Part shown: in pieces, positions 25,824 through 33,804 of the stretch
Layout of the letters: each line of letters starts with the position of its first letter
Position numbering within the stretch: the stretch's first letter is position 1
From: Lachnotalea glycerini
GTDB lineage: Bacteria; Bacillota; Clostridia; Lachnospirales; Lachnospiraceae
DNA length: 64,000 nucleotides
Assembly (NCBI RefSeq): GCF_003201285.1
Contig: NZ_QICS01000010.1
Span: forward strand, 84,919 to 148,918
Direction of reading: 5' to 3'
Notes under the pieces: model-generated
What the model saw: only the letters and a program-made list of their open reading frames with translations
The model's database searches: none
Told to the model about the DNA's origin: nothing
Position numbers and translations under genes: made by a program

Positions 25824-25901
25824 TTATTCTATTTTTTTACCACACTTTGTACAGAAGAGATTAACTTTTGTAAGTGAGTTTCCGCACTGCTCGCAGTAGC
25901 C
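25824..25901 (-). other. In-frame zinc-ribbon tail beyond the oxidoreductase stop codon
   Basis: Directly after the TAA (25902-25904) of the flavin oxidoreductase, the same reading frame continues for 25 codons to a second TAA. It spells GYCEQCGNSLTKVNLFCTKCGK and three more residues. The two CxxC knuckles, each followed by Gly, are the canonical double-knuckle zinc ribbon. No start codon precedes it, so it can only be made by readthrough, or it is the cut-off tail of a formerly longer protein. A terminator follows 9 bases later. Confidence 0.6.
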
Positions 25902-27896
25902 TTAAATATGGTTGGCAACTTCATAGGCATCCCAAATAGCATACATAATGTTTGATACCTTTTTGGCATCTCCGAGTAAATGTAAATCAGAAACCTCAAA
26001 TTCCAAATCATAATATAAAGAGTTTTGCTCCTGATAACCAACAGAGAGTATAACACTATCACAGGTAATTTCTTTTTCACCGTCAGAAGTAGTCATTTTC
26101 AACTGACCATTTTCAAATTTGTTTACCTTAGCATCAGTTATTACATCAATGTGGTTGAATGGAATTAATTTCTCTAGCATTTCACTGTTAGCATGACAAA
26201 GAGGTCCGTTTACGGCCAGTATTTTGTGAAGAGCTTCCACAATGGTTACCTTTTTACCTTGTTTTGCAAGCCAAAGAGCAGTTTCACAGCCGACTAGACC
26301 GCCACCAACTACAACAGTAGTTTCACCTGCATCTTTAGAGCCAAGCAATACCTCAGAAGCAGTATATACCTTGGCATTATCACCCAAAGAAAAGACTTTA
26401 GGAGTAGAGCCGGTTGCAATGATGACCGTATCACATTTTGATGATAATACCATATCTTTTGAAACTGTAGTATTTAAATGAACGGGAATGTCTAAGTCCT
26501 TTAACTGATTGGTAAACCATTTTGCTAAAGCGATATCATCCTCCTTAAAATCAGGAGCTCCGCCCGGAATTAAATTACCGCCTAATTGAGAAGATTGTTC
26601 GTAAACTTCCGGTTCATGACCACGAAGCTTCAATACTCTGGCAGCTTCACAGCCGGCAATACCACCGCCAACAATCATAACCTTTTTCTTCTTTAAAATT
26701 GGAGTTAATGCAGTGGCACGTTCGCGACAGGCTTGTGGATTTACTGCGCAGTTTAACATTGAGTATTCCTGAATACGCCCCATACAGCCTTCTTGACATG
26801 AAATACAAGGGCGAATAGACGACGCCTGATTCATTCTTAATTTGTTTACATAATCTGGATCAGCAAGTAGTGGTCGACCCAGGCTAATCATGTCACAGGT
26901 TCCATTATCAATAGCTTCTAAGGCCATAACAGGATTGTCCATTCTACCGGCGCAAATAATAGGAACGCCAACAGTCTCTTTCATTATTTTAGAAAAAGGA
27001 CGATATAAGCCCTTTTCCTGATACATTGGCGGATGACTCCAATACCAAGAATCATATGACCCAACGTCAACATCCAAAGAATCATAGCCATAAGCTACTA
27101 ATAATTTGGCTGCCTCAATTCCCTCTGGTAAGTCTCGTCCCTTTTCTATGAATTCTTCACCGGGTAAAGCACCATCACGTAAATCCTTAATAAAGCTCTT
27201 AGGACTGTAGCGAAGCGCAACAGGAAAATCCTTTCCGCAGCGAGCCTTGATTTCTTCAACAATCTCTTTAGCAAAACGAAGGCGATTTTCAAGACTTCCT
27301 CCGTATTCATCTGTTCTTTGATTAAACAATGAGATAGCAAATTGATCAATTAAATAACCTTCATGCACCGCATGAATTTCAACACCGTCGAAGCCAGCAC
27401 GTTTTGCATGAAAAGCACCATCTCCGAATTTCTTAACAATGCTCTTGATTTCCTCAACAGTTAATGCACGACAGGTCTTATCAAGCCATCTATGCTGGAT
27501 TGGAGATGGAGCTACGGGTGGGTAATCACCAAGATTGGTTGGAATTGTTACACGTCCAAATCCACCGGACATTTGTAAGAAAACCTTGGCGTTGTAAGCA
27601 TGAATTCGTTCAGTCATTTCTCGTCCGGTTCTTACAAACTGAACCGGATTATGTGTGGAACAAGGAACATTAGGCATACCGTGTTCCTCTACTTCATTGT
27701 CGACAAAGGTTACCCCCGTAATGATTAATCCGGTTCCGCCCTTGGCACGCTCGGTATAATAGTCAATACCACGTTGATTAAAGCCACCTTCTGCATCGGC
27801 AAGACCAAGAGGTCCCATCGGAGCCAGAGCAAACCGGTTTTTAATTGTGACAGAGCCAATTTTAATTGGTGTAAAAAGATTTTTGTACTGAAACAT
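25902..27896 (-). CDS. NADH:flavin oxidoreductase / 2-enoate reductase family (BaiCD, OYE-like)
   Basis: This is a multi-domain flavoenzyme of the 2,4-dienoyl-CoA/2-enoate reductase class. An Old-Yellow-Enzyme TIM barrel binds FMN (residues about 1-345; GSVTIKNRFALAPMG, GFDGVEIHAVHEGYLIDQF, ICAGRMDNPVMALEAIDNGTCDMISLGRPLLADPD). A 4Fe-4S motif follows (CISCQEGCMGRIQEYSMLNC). A C-terminal FAD/NAD domain has KVMIVGGGIAGCEAARVL and TVVVGGGLVGCETALWLA. The 664-residue length fits. Relatives reduce enoates, bile-acid intermediates or plant-derived enones in anaerobes; the substrate here is unknown. The stop codon is followed in frame by a zinc ribbon. The next gene upstream on the same strand is a PadR regulator, beyond an inverted-repeat element. 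Confidence 0.94.
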   Translation of the reverse strand: MFQYKNLFTPIKIGSVTIKNRFALAPMGPLGLADAEGGFNQRGIDYYTERAKGGTGLIITGVTFVDNEVEEHGMPNVPCSTHNPVQFVRTGREMTERIHAYNAKVFLQMSGGFGRVTIPTNLGDYPPVAPSPIQHRWLDKTCRALTVEEIKSIVKKFGDGAFHAKRAGFDGVEIHAVHEGYLIDQFAISLFNQRTDEYGGSLENRLRFAKEIVEEIKARCGKDFPVALRYSPKSFIKDLRDGALPGEEFIEKGRDLPEGIEAAKLLVAYGYDSLDVDVGSYDSWYWSHPPMYQEKGLYRPFSKIMKETVGVPIICAGRMDNPVMALEAIDNGTCDMISLGRPLLADPDYVNKLRMNQASSIRPCISCQEGCMGRIQEYSMLNCAVNPQACRERATALTPILKKKKVMIVGGGIAGCEAARVLKLRGHEPEVYEQSSQLGGNLIPGGAPDFKEDDIALAKWFTNQLKDLDIPVHLNTTVSKDMVLSSKCDTVIIATGSTPKVFSLGDNAKVYTASEVLLGSKDAGETTVVVGGGLVGCETALWLAKQGKKVTIVEALHKILAVNGPLCHANSEMLEKLIPFNHIDVITDAKVNKFENGQLKMTTSDGEKEITCDSVILSVGYQEQNSLYYDLEFEVSDLHLLGDAKKVSNIMYAIWDAYEVANHI

Positions 27897-27981
27897 AAAT
27901 ACCTCCTTGTTAAAATGTTATCATAAATTTAGCATATCATACACATAAAAACATGTCAATAATTACATGATTGAATAAAAA

Positions 27982-28083
27982 TAAATAAGGACTGTTGTAA
28001 AAAAGAAATACCCAATATAACATAATTTATTTATTATTTTATAATTTAGTATTTCCAATTTAGTTACAACAAATCCTTATTTT
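27982..28083. repeat. 102-base inverted-repeat element between reductase and padR
   Basis: AAATAAGGA-(CTG)-TTGTAA at the left end mirrors TTACAA-(CAAA)-TCCTTATTT at the right end, and inner parts (GAAATAC ... GTATTTC) also pair. The core is AT-only with no reading frame. It could be a MITE-type element remnant or an elaborate bidirectional terminator, since a T run borders the right arm. Confidence 0.45.
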
Positions 28084-28112
28084 TTCTAAAACATATTTAC
28101 TTTAAGTCTCAT

Positions 28113-28643
28113 CTACAACTTGCTTAGACATATTTTTAACCAGTCTAAATAAGCATTTTCGCGCATGATAGCGCTTAATAATACCATATAATCCCCAAAT
28201 TCGACGGAGCCTATTAAGGGTTCATGGCTATATTCATCCAGACGCTGCTTAAGAAATTGATATTTAGCAAATCGTTTTTCATATTGATCCTTAATCAGGG
28301 CTTTTAGCTGGTTCTGATTCATATTTTCTGAAAAGTACATTCGTAAGCGAAAGACATCCTTAGGGGTCGGCTCCAGTTCCTCTGCAATAAGAAGCCATTG
28401 CGCCAAATCAGTTATACCTTCTTTGGTAATCGAATATACTTTTTTTTCTAGAACTTCACCACTAATCTGAACTTCATATTTGATTAATCCTTCTTCTGTT
28501 AATCGTTTTAGTTCAGGGTAAATCTGGCTATGCTTAGCGTGCCAGAAGTTCATTAAATCCCGGTCAAATTCTTTGGATATATCATATCCTGTCATTGGAT
28601 GTCTATTTAATAATCCCAGAATGGCATATTTTAATACACGCAT
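28113..28643 (-). CDS. PadR-family transcriptional regulator
   Basis: The N-terminal winged helix (MRVLKYAILGLLNRHPMTGYDISKEFDRDLMNFWHAKHSQIYPELKRLTEEGLIKYE) is diagnostic of PadR. The C-terminal helical dimerisation domain (VirR-like) brings the length to 176 residues. PadR proteins often sense phenolic or drug-like compounds and repress a neighbouring gene. Here the adjacent reductase on the same strand, which may handle enones, is the natural target, although the gene order and separate spacing leave this open. Confidence 0.93.
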   Translation of the reverse strand: MRVLKYAILGLLNRHPMTGYDISKEFDRDLMNFWHAKHSQIYPELKRLTEEGLIKYEVQISGEVLEKKVYSITKEGITDLAQWLLIAEELEPTPKDVFRLRMYFSENMNQNQLKALIKDQYEKRFAKYQFLKQRLDEYSHEPLIGSVEFGDYMVLLSAIMRENAYLDWLKICLSKL

Positions 28644-28824
28644 AGTTCCTCCATTATAAAAATTAATGCAATCCTTTCAAAAAAATGCTGAGAGGCAATT
28701 GTTAATATCATAGCAATATCAATACAATAGCACTATAGATAATGCTTTGTCAAATGCCAATCGAGCATTTAATTCATGATAAGGAAAGCAATTGATATGA
28801 TTTATCTTATCTAGATAAAATAAA

Positions 28825-28853
28825 TTGATATTTGTAATAATATGTATTATAAT
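28825..28853 (+). promoter_or_regulatory. Sigma-A promoter of the marR operon
   Basis: TTGATA (28825-28830) and TATAAT (28848-28853) are 17 bases apart. A second, imperfect 26-base palindrome centred on TTATCTAGATAA (28807-28818) lies upstream of the -35 box. Confidence 0.75.
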
Positions 28854-28855
28854 AA

Positions 28856-28875
28856 TTAGACAATATATTGTCTAA
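28856..28875. promoter_or_regulatory. MarR operator
   Basis: TTAGACAATATATTGTCTAA is a perfect 20-base palindrome placed just after the -10 box and over the expected transcription start, right before the marR-type gene. This is the classic position for autorepression. Confidence 0.75.
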
Positions 28876-28890
28876 ATGAAAGGAGGTAAT

Positions 28891-29367
28891 ATGGAATTAT
28901 TTTTAATACAGCAAATTTATGCGACATTATTTGCTACAAATAATAAAATACAGACAATGTTTGACAAACAATATAAGGATTTAACGTTACGTCAATTTAT
29001 GCTTTTGCTGGCAATCAGTCACATACCTGAGGGAGAATGTACGTTTAACAGGTTAGCAAAGCAATTAGGAACTTCAAAGCAGAATATTAAGCAATTAGTG
29101 ACTATTTTGAAAGAAAAGAGATATATTCTGGTTGAAGCTAGTAAAGTGGATAAGCGGGCAAAAAATATTAGTTTAACACAAGGTGGAATTGAGATAGGAG
29201 TAGCTTATGCAGAGGTTGGAAATGTTTTTTTGAACAATATTGCAAGTCAGTTTACAATGGAAGAATTAGAACAACTTTGGAATCTGCTAAAACGATTTTA
29301 TGCTTTTGATGGAGTGCAGATGGATGGTTTTGACATCCATCCTAACAATGAGAAAGGAAGAGATTAA
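28891..29367 (+). CDS. MarR-family transcriptional regulator
   Basis: A winged helix-turn-helix of the MarR type (LTLRQFMLLLAISHIPEGECTFNRLAKQLGTSKQNIKQLVTILKEKRYILVEASKVDKRAKNISLTQGG) is flanked by dimerisation helices. The start is ATG 28891 behind AAAGGAGG; an upstream ATG at 28876 overlaps that site. The gene overlaps the following CPBP-family gene by 20 bases, so the two are co-expressed under the palindromic operator. Effector unknown. Confidence 0.92.
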   Translation: MELFLIQQIYATLFATNNKIQTMFDKQYKDLTLRQFMLLLAISHIPEGECTFNRLAKQLGTSKQNIKQLVTILKEKRYILVEASKVDKRAKNISLTQGGIEIGVAYAEVGNVFLNNIASQFTMEELEQLWNLLKRFYAFDGVQMDGFDIHPNNEKGRD

Positions 29368-30124
29368 AATTAAAGATAAAATAATTGTGAATTATTTAAT
29401 GATAACATTTCTTATATCATATGGATTATGGGGAACGATTATTATTGCAAATCAATTCGGATATTTAAAAATCAAAAATCCAGTTTGTATGAGTTTATTG
29501 TTATTAGGTGCTTTTGGTCCAACAATTAGTTCCTATATTGTGCAAAAAAAAGATGGAAGGATTTCTAGCTTAAAAGATTTTATCAGAAAAGCTTTTCGTT
29601 TTAAAGATTCAGTGGTTTCATATAGTTTGGTAATACTTTTTCTTGTATTATATTTTATCTATCCTGCAATCAGAGGCAGAGTGACATTGGGAATTCCTAT
29701 TTACCTATCTGTGTTAATGATTCCGCTTATGTTATTTGGAGGTGGAATGGAAGAGGTTGGATGGAGATGGGTTCTGCAACCAGAGTTAGAGAAAATATTT
29801 CCTTTTGGTGTGGCTACGGTTATTACATCATTAATTTGGACATTTTGGCATTTACCACTGTTTTTTATTAAAGGTTCATCTCAGTCATATGTTAATTTTT
29901 TTGCATTTCTTATTCTGTTAATTGGTATGTCTTTTGCTCAAGCTACAATATATGGATATAGTAAAAATATTTGGTTATGTGCACTTGTTCATTGCTCTTT
30001 AAATGCACTTCCTATTACCTTTGTATTTGAAGAAAGTGTATCTATAAATATAGGTATTTCAATTATCATGGTAGTAGGTTCACTAATAGTAAGACAGGTA
30101 TTAAAAAAGTCCATCACTTATTAA
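29348..30124 (+). CDS. CPBP-family intramembrane metalloprotease (Abi/CAAX type)
   Basis: Seven or so membrane helices carry the three CPBP motifs: GGMEEVGWRWVLQP (EExxxR), TFWHLPLFF (FxxxH) and HCSLNALP (HxxxN). Relatives cleave membrane substrates or give self-immunity to bacteriocins. The start is uncertain: ATG 29348 lies inside the end of the marR-type gene and has no clear ribosome site, which suggests translational coupling. Co-transcription with MarR suggests inducible stress or antimicrobial defence. Confidence 0.86.
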   Translation: MRKEEIKIKDKIIVNYLMITFLISYGLWGTIIIANQFGYLKIKNPVCMSLLLLGAFGPTISSYIVQKKDGRISSLKDFIRKAFRFKDSVVSYSLVILFLVLYFIYPAIRGRVTLGIPIYLSVLMIPLMLFGGGMEEVGWRWVLQPELEKIFPFGVATVITSLIWTFWHLPLFFIKGSSQSYVNFFAFLILLIGMSFAQATIYGYSKNIWLCALVHCSLNALPITFVFEESVSINIGISIIMVVGSLIVRQVLKKSITY

Positions 30125-30175
30125 AACATTCATAAATATAATAGTTTATAAAATCCTCAAGAACATGTATAATGT

Positions 30176-30262
30176 AACTTATCGTAAGAAAATCAAGCGT
30201 CAGCGAAGCTGGCATTTGATTTTAACGATAAGTTAACGAGTTTCCCAAGGAAACGAGTGAAG
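30176..30262 (+). other. Structured intergenic element before the MATE gene
   Basis: A long hairpin pairs AACTTATCGT (30176-30185) with ACGATAAGTT (30225-30234), AAAATCAA (30189-30196) with TTGATTTT (30216-30223) and CAGC with GCTG around a GAA loop. A second hairpin, GTTTCC-CAA-GGAAAC, follows at once (30240-30254). There is no T run, so neither looks like a simple terminator. A further ACGATAAG recurs at 30298-30305, close to the MATE start codon at 30327, and could compete for the left arm. Confidence 0.5.
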
Positions 30263-30326
30263 AAATGAAACGAGAAGAATCAAAGTATTAATGAACATAC
30301 GATAAGGCAAAATATTTGGAGGAACT

Positions 30327-31703
30327 ATGAAAAAGTACATTGGGGATAAGAAATTTTACAAAATGGTATTAATTTTGGCAATACCAGTTATGATACAGAA
30401 TGGAATAACAAACTTTGTCAGCTTATTGGATAACATTATGGTTGGACAGGTTGGAACGGAGCAGATGTCAGGCGTTGCAATTGTCAATCAATTAATTTTT
30501 GTATATAATTTATGTATTTTTGGAATTGTATCAGGTGCCAGTATATTTGGAACGCAATTTTACGGAAAAGGTAATTATGAGGGGATGAAAAATGCATTTC
30601 GATTTAAAATCATCTCTTGCATTATTATGAGTGGAATTGGAATTTTTATTTTATATGGTTTTCAAACCGAATTAATTTCCCTTTATCTGCATGAGGGAAG
30701 TGGCATTGGAGATATTAATGCGGCATTCAATTATGCAAGGGAATATCTGCTTATTATGCTCACAAGTCTGGTTCCTTTTGCAATTTCACAGGTTTATTCT
30801 AGCACGCTGCGTGAAATGGGGAAAACAGTAGTACCCATGATTGCAGGAATTGTTGCTGTATTTGTAAATATGGTATTGAATTATATTTTGATTTTCGGTA
30901 AATTTGGCGCTCCTGTATTAGGCGTGCAAGGTGCTGCAATTGCAACGGTAATTGCAAAATACATGGAATGTATCATTATAGTGACTTGGGTGCACCGACA
31001 TGCAGCTGATAATAAATTTATTATTGGAGCTTACCAAAGCTTTGCAATACCAAGGCAGTTGGTAAAGCAGATTATGATTAAGGGTGCTCCGCTGATGGTT
31101 AATGAGGCACTTTGGGCAAGCGGAATGGCAATTATTATGCAGTGCTATTCAATAAGAGGGCTTGAGGTGATTGCGGGAATGAATATTTCTACGACTATAT
31201 CAAATATGTTTAATATTGTTTTTATTGCCCTGGGAAGCTCAGTTGCTATTATAATTGGACAATTATTGGGGGCGAACAAGATGGATGAGGCAAAGGATAC
31301 AGATGCCAAATTAATTTTTTTCTCAGTAGTAAGCTGTATTTTTATTGGAATTATTATGGCTATCGTGGCACCACTGTTTCCGGCTATTTATAAAACCAGC
31401 GATGAGGTTAAATATCTGGCCAGCCGATTTATCATGGTGGCAGCGCTATGCATGCCAATTAATGCATTTACACACGCAAGTTATTTTACGCTTCGTTCAG
31501 GTGGAAAAACAATTATCACCTTTTTGTTTGATAGCGTATTTGTGTGGGTTATTAGTATACCGGCGGCTTATTTTTTGACAAGGTTCAGCGACTTACATAT
31601 TATTATGGTTTATTTAATTTGTCAGCTATTGGATATTATAAAATGCATCATTGGATATATTCTTATTAAAAAAGGTGTTTGGTTGCAGAATATTGTGGTG
31701 TGA
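30327..31703 (+). CDS. MATE-family efflux transporter
   Basis: A 458-residue, twelve-helix cation-coupled multidrug exporter. Family features include IPVMIQNGITNFVSLLDNIMVGQVGTEQMSGVAIVNQ at the N-terminus and the repeat in the second half (KGAPLMVNEALWASGMAIIMQCYSIRG). The start follows TTGGAGGAACT. A folded intergenic element lies just upstream, and a terminator follows that overlaps the beginning of the pdaB-like gene. Confidence 0.94.
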   Translation: MKKYIGDKKFYKMVLILAIPVMIQNGITNFVSLLDNIMVGQVGTEQMSGVAIVNQLIFVYNLCIFGIVSGASIFGTQFYGKGNYEGMKNAFRFKIISCIIMSGIGIFILYGFQTELISLYLHEGSGIGDINAAFNYAREYLLIMLTSLVPFAISQVYSSTLREMGKTVVPMIAGIVAVFVNMVLNYILIFGKFGAPVLGVQGAAIATVIAKYMECIIIVTWVHRHAADNKFIIGAYQSFAIPRQLVKQIMIKGAPLMVNEALWASGMAIIMQCYSIRGLEVIAGMNISTTISNMFNIVFIALGSSVAIIIGQLLGANKMDEAKDTDAKLIFFSVVSCIFIGIIMAIVAPLFPAIYKTSDEVKYLASRFIMVAALCMPINAFTHASYFTLRSGGKTIITFLFDSVFVWVISIPAAYFLTRFSDLHIIMVYLICQLLDIIKCIIGYILIKKGVWLQNIVV

Positions 31704-31714
31704 TAAGAAGTTAC

Positions 31715-31744
31715 GTTATATATAAAAAAACTCTGACATATAAT
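31715..31744 (+). promoter_or_regulatory. Sigma-E-like (mother-cell) promoter of the pdaB-like gene
   Basis: GTTATATA (31715-31722) and CATATAAT (31737-31744) are separated by 14 bases. They resemble the sporulation sigma-E pattern (about GTCATATT - 13 to 15 bases - CATACAAT). The start codon is 29 bases downstream. The TATAAT inside could also be read as a sigma-A -10, but no -35 fits it. Confidence 0.5.
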
Positions 31745-31773
31745 AATTGTAAGAGGATTATGTTGGAGTTTTT
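31726..31773 (+). terminator. Terminator after MATE whose right arm carries the pdaB ribosome site
   Basis: AAAAACTCTGACATA (31726-31740) pairs with TATGTTGGAGTTTTT (31759-31773) with two G-T pairs. The T run ends directly at the ATG of the next gene, and the TTGGAG ribosome site lies in the right arm. Read-through transcripts from MATE would therefore hide the pdaB ribosome site, whereas transcripts starting inside the loop would not. Confidence 0.7.
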
Positions 31774-32289
31774 ATGAAATTTGATTACAATAAGATATTC
31801 CATAATACCGAAACATTTATTAAAGATAAACTGAAAAGAAATGGGGTTATGGCAGGAGCAATGCTAATATTGCTAGCGGTTGGGATGCTATTTACACCAA
31901 AACTGGTATCGATAACCACAAGCACAAATGCAAGTAAAAGAGAGCTTCCCATTTACTGTGTGGAGACACAAAAACCTCAAGTCGCATTAAGCTTTGATGC
32001 AGCATGGGGAAATGAAGATACACAAAAAATTTTGGATATTCTTGCAAAACACGAGGTTAAGGTTACATTTTTTATGACAGGAGGCTGGATAGAGGAATAT
32101 CCAGAGGATGTAAAAAATATTGCACAAGCCGGTCATGATCTGGGCAATCATAGTGAAAATCATAAGCAAATGTCACAACTTAGCAAGCAGGAGTGTATTG
32201 AAGAAATTCAAAAGCCGCATGAGAAAGTAAAGGAACTGACTGGAATTGATATGTTTTTATTCAGACCACCTAATGGTAATAGGGTATAA
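31774..32289 (+). pseudogene. pdaB: PdaB-like sporulation polysaccharide deacetylase, cut off by the prophage
   Basis: NodB-type deacetylases of the PdaB group act on spore cortex peptidoglycan, outside the membrane. The protein has an N-terminal membrane anchor (about residues 24-45) and then motif 1 (LSFDAAWGNEDT), motif 2 (HSENH) and motif 3 (FRPPNG). Four residues later it ends in a stop codon, four bases before the end of the phage recombinase gene. The family continues for 70 or more residues with the remaining catalytic motifs, so the 171-residue product should be inactive. The missing 3' half is expected beyond the far end of the prophage, outside this window. A sigma-E-like promoter precedes it. 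The gene is best regarded as interrupted rather than decayed. Confidence 0.88.
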
Positions 32290-32292
32290 TGA
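32268..32292. other. Left attachment site of the prophage (attL), approximate
   Basis: Host coding sequence for the FRPPNG motif gives way here to phage sequence. The exact crossover cannot be set without the right junction, but it must lie within a few codons after CCACCTAATGGT (32268-32279). The target is a strongly conserved protein motif, as is common for serine-recombinase phages that use gene-internal sites. Confidence 0.65.
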
Positions 32293-33753
32293 TTAAGATA
32301 AAAAATAATAAATCTTAACTGTTTCGTTTTTCTTATCATATACAATCTCTGAAATAATAGACTTTATAGCAGTGTTCTTTTCATTTCTTGTTGCAGATTC
32401 AGAGATAAGGATATCATAAACATTTGATATTCTTTGCAACATTTCTTCAGAATTTTTTTCAGAAGACAACGACTCTATAGCTTCGATCTGATTTAAAATA
32501 TCTTGTTTTTCATCTGTAATAATTTTTTTATTTTCTCTATATTCTTCAAGAGTATCAACACCATTCCTATAAGCTTCTTTGATTCTAAATTCCTTTTTAT
32601 CGTACTTATCAAGAGCGTTATATAGCGCTTCTAATTCACTAGATTTTTCAATAGAAGCAATGTTTGTATATTCAAGCTCTTTATTAAGCATTGCCTCCTG
32701 GATATCCTTTAATATTGCTTTTTCAATTTTGGTTGTCCTTATGTAATGTGATTCAGTACATTGATGTTTTTTATATCCAGAACATTGAAAACCCGGTCGC
32801 TGTCCACCGTTTGAAACTAAGCTTCTACCGCAAGAAGAGCAACGAAGCATAGCACTTAACCAATGAATTTGACTTTCAGGTGGTAAAGCTTTATATTTAT
32901 ACTCACGTTTTAACCTTGCTTGAGCTAATTCAAATAGTTCCTTTGATATAATAGCTTCATGAGTACCTTTACGAACAATAACTTCATCATGATCCATTTT
33001 ATTACGCTTTTGACGAAATTCAAAGGGCACACCCCACATGACAAGACCACAATAAACAGGATTATCTAATATATATTTTATAGGTCTACTGAAAAAAGGG
33101 TTGCCATGAATAGTAACGGCTCCTAAATTATTTAATTCTTTAGCAATGGCATAAAAAGACATATTGCGATAAACATAATCCTCAAATATCTTTACAACAA
33201 AAGCTCTGTTCTTCTCATCGATAACTATATTGCCGTTATCATAAATATAACCAAATGGCGTCCTAGTTTGCCTAGTTCCCCTTAATGCATTCTCTGTCAT
33301 ACCCCTTTTTACTTCACCGGATAACCGAATTGAATAGTATTCATCCATCCATTCTATAATACGTTCAATTAAAGAACCAAATGGACCGTCAATGAGCGGT
33401 TCTGATATACTGATTACATCAATATTGTTTTTCTTAAGTAAAGATTTGTATACAATACTTTCTTCCTGATTTCTGGCAAAACGGCTGTATTTCCATACAA
33501 TAATAACATCAAAGGGATGTTCTTTTGATTTGGACATACTTATCATTTTCTGAAATTCAGGACGCTTATTAGCATATTTTCCAGAAATACCATTTTCAAC
33601 GAATATAAATTCTTCAGGAACGAAAATATTATTTTTCTTAGCATACTCAAGCAACAAGCGCTTTTGAGCGTCAGGGGATAATTCCTCTTGTTTATCTGTG
33701 CTAACCCGGATATATGCAGCACCTGTCAGGATTTTAGAATTAAAGTCACTCAT
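32293..33753 (-). CDS. Large serine recombinase (integrase/excisionase), SpoIVCA-like size
   Basis: An N-terminal resolvase domain has catalytic Ser 18 (AAYIRVSTDKQ), the VWKYSRFARNQEE strand and the GxxxKGM-like EVKRGMTENALRG. It is followed by the recombinase domain (TPFGYIYDNGN, NPVYCGLVMWG), a Cys4 zinc ribbon near residue 305 (LRCSSCGRSLVSNGGQRPGFQC) and a coiled coil in the last 120 residues. The 486-residue length is close to SpoIVCA, which excises the skin element during Bacillus sporulation. It reads toward the attL junction and ends four bases from the stop of the truncated pdaB gene. All catalytic parts are intact. An extended -10 promoter lies upstream. Excision may need an additional directionality factor, for which no candidate is obvious. 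Confidence 0.95.
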   Translation of the reverse strand: MSDFNSKILTGAAYIRVSTDKQEELSPDAQKRLLLEYAKKNNIFVPEEFIFVENGISGKYANKRPEFQKMISMSKSKEHPFDVIIVWKYSRFARNQEESIVYKSLLKKNNIDVISISEPLIDGPFGSLIERIIEWMDEYYSIRLSGEVKRGMTENALRGTRQTRTPFGYIYDNGNIVIDEKNRAFVVKIFEDYVYRNMSFYAIAKELNNLGAVTIHGNPFFSRPIKYILDNPVYCGLVMWGVPFEFRQKRNKMDHDEVIVRKGTHEAIISKELFELAQARLKREYKYKALPPESQIHWLSAMLRCSSCGRSLVSNGGQRPGFQCSGYKKHQCTESHYIRTTKIEKAILKDIQEAMLNKELEYTNIASIEKSSELEALYNALDKYDKKEFRIKEAYRNGVDTLEEYRENKKIITDEKQDILNQIEAIESLSSEKNSEEMLQRISNVYDILISESATRNEKNTAIKSIISEIVYDKKNETVKIYYFLS

Positions 33754-33795
33754 GATAATAACTCCTTTGCAATTTATCTAATAATATTACAATAC

Positions 33796-33804
33796 ATTAT
33801 AGCA
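33796..33804 (-). promoter_or_regulatory. Extended -10 promoter of the recombinase
   Basis: On the minus strand TGCTATAAT (TGnTATAAT) lies about 40 bases before the start codon, with CAAAGGAG as ribosome site. The -35 region (TAACAA) is weak. Confidence 0.45.

Noticed and set aside
30176..30262. Guanidine (mini-ykkC) or other named riboswitch before the MATE gene
   Set aside because: Two hairpins are present, but the loops lack the ACGR pattern and no other class consensus fits.
32290..32400. tRNA-type attachment site
   Set aside because: No tRNA-like sequence is present at the junction. The host side is clearly protein-coding, and the integrase is a serine recombinase, which typically uses gene-internal sites.
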